NCBI GenBank assembly: GCA_902598595.1
Contig: CACKCD010000009.1
Span: 1 to 33,914 of the forward strand
DNA length: 33,914 nt
Reading direction: 5' to 3'
From: an uncultured Pelagibacteraceae bacterium
GTDB lineage: Bacteria; Pseudomonadota; Alphaproteobacteria; Pelagibacterales; Pelagibacteraceae
Shown here: piece after piece, positions 33,793 to 33,914 of the stretch
How the letters are laid out: every line of letters starts with the position of its first letter
How positions within the stretch are numbered: the first letter of the stretch is position 1
Program-made: the position numbers and the translations under genes
Notes under the pieces: model-generated
What the model was told of the DNA's origin: nothing
The model's input: the letters and a program-made list of their open reading frames with translations, nothing else
Database searches by the model: none

Positions 33793-33914
33793 ATATATGT
33801 AATGATTAGATCGCTTAAAATCAAGCTAATTTTTAATATGGTTGGCTAAAAAATGGCTAATTTTAAAGGTTTTTTTGGTTAATTTTACCGGTAACATCGT
33901 TTGGTACAAATCTT

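Noticed and set aside
33863-33913. Possible C-terminus of an upstream gene on the minus strand (...RFVPNDVTGKINQKNL*)
   Set aside because: Too short; another minus frame is also open here, so no confident call is possible.

Overview
This is an AT-rich window whose gene content and protein style look alphaproteobacterial, SAR11/Pelagibacter-like; that assignment is inferred by eye, not computed. The left half holds the 5' end of hflK, an Mrp/ApbC ATPase, thyX, a circularly permuted two-piece tmRNA gene (ssrA), a small formyltransferase, SelO, a MazG-like NTP pyrophosphohydrolase, fumC, an AsmA-like membrane protein, a UvrD/PcrA helicase and an M24B aminopeptidase P. The right half is one long minus-strand cell-wall/division (dcw) operon. 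In transcription order it reads rnpB | mraZ-ftsZ-rsmH-ftsL-ftsI-murE/murF fusion-mraY-murD-ftsW-murG-murC-murB-ddl-ftsQ-ftsA-lpxC-bamD-ligA. The main points of interest are: (1) ftsZ has moved from its usual place after ftsA to second in the operon, with a 4-nt ATGA overlap with mraZ; (2) three TGGGN boxes at exact 10-bp period lie on and next to the -10 of a TTGACT-N17-TACGAT promoter in front of mraZ, so FtsZ may be under direct MraZ control; (3) a perfect 12-bp inverted repeat sits inside the first codons of rsmH, just after ftsZ; (4) FtsA is very divergent, with eroded actin-fold nucleotide motifs but a retained C-terminal amphipathic helix; (5) MurE and MurF are fused in one 920-aa ORF; (6) the permuted ssrA has a 12-nt spacer, predicted tag ANESYALAA and a non-canonical T-loop; (7) there is a start-less 55-codon open remnant and a 26-aa membrane micro-ORF. 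No mobile elements, CRISPR arrays or tRNA genes were recognised.
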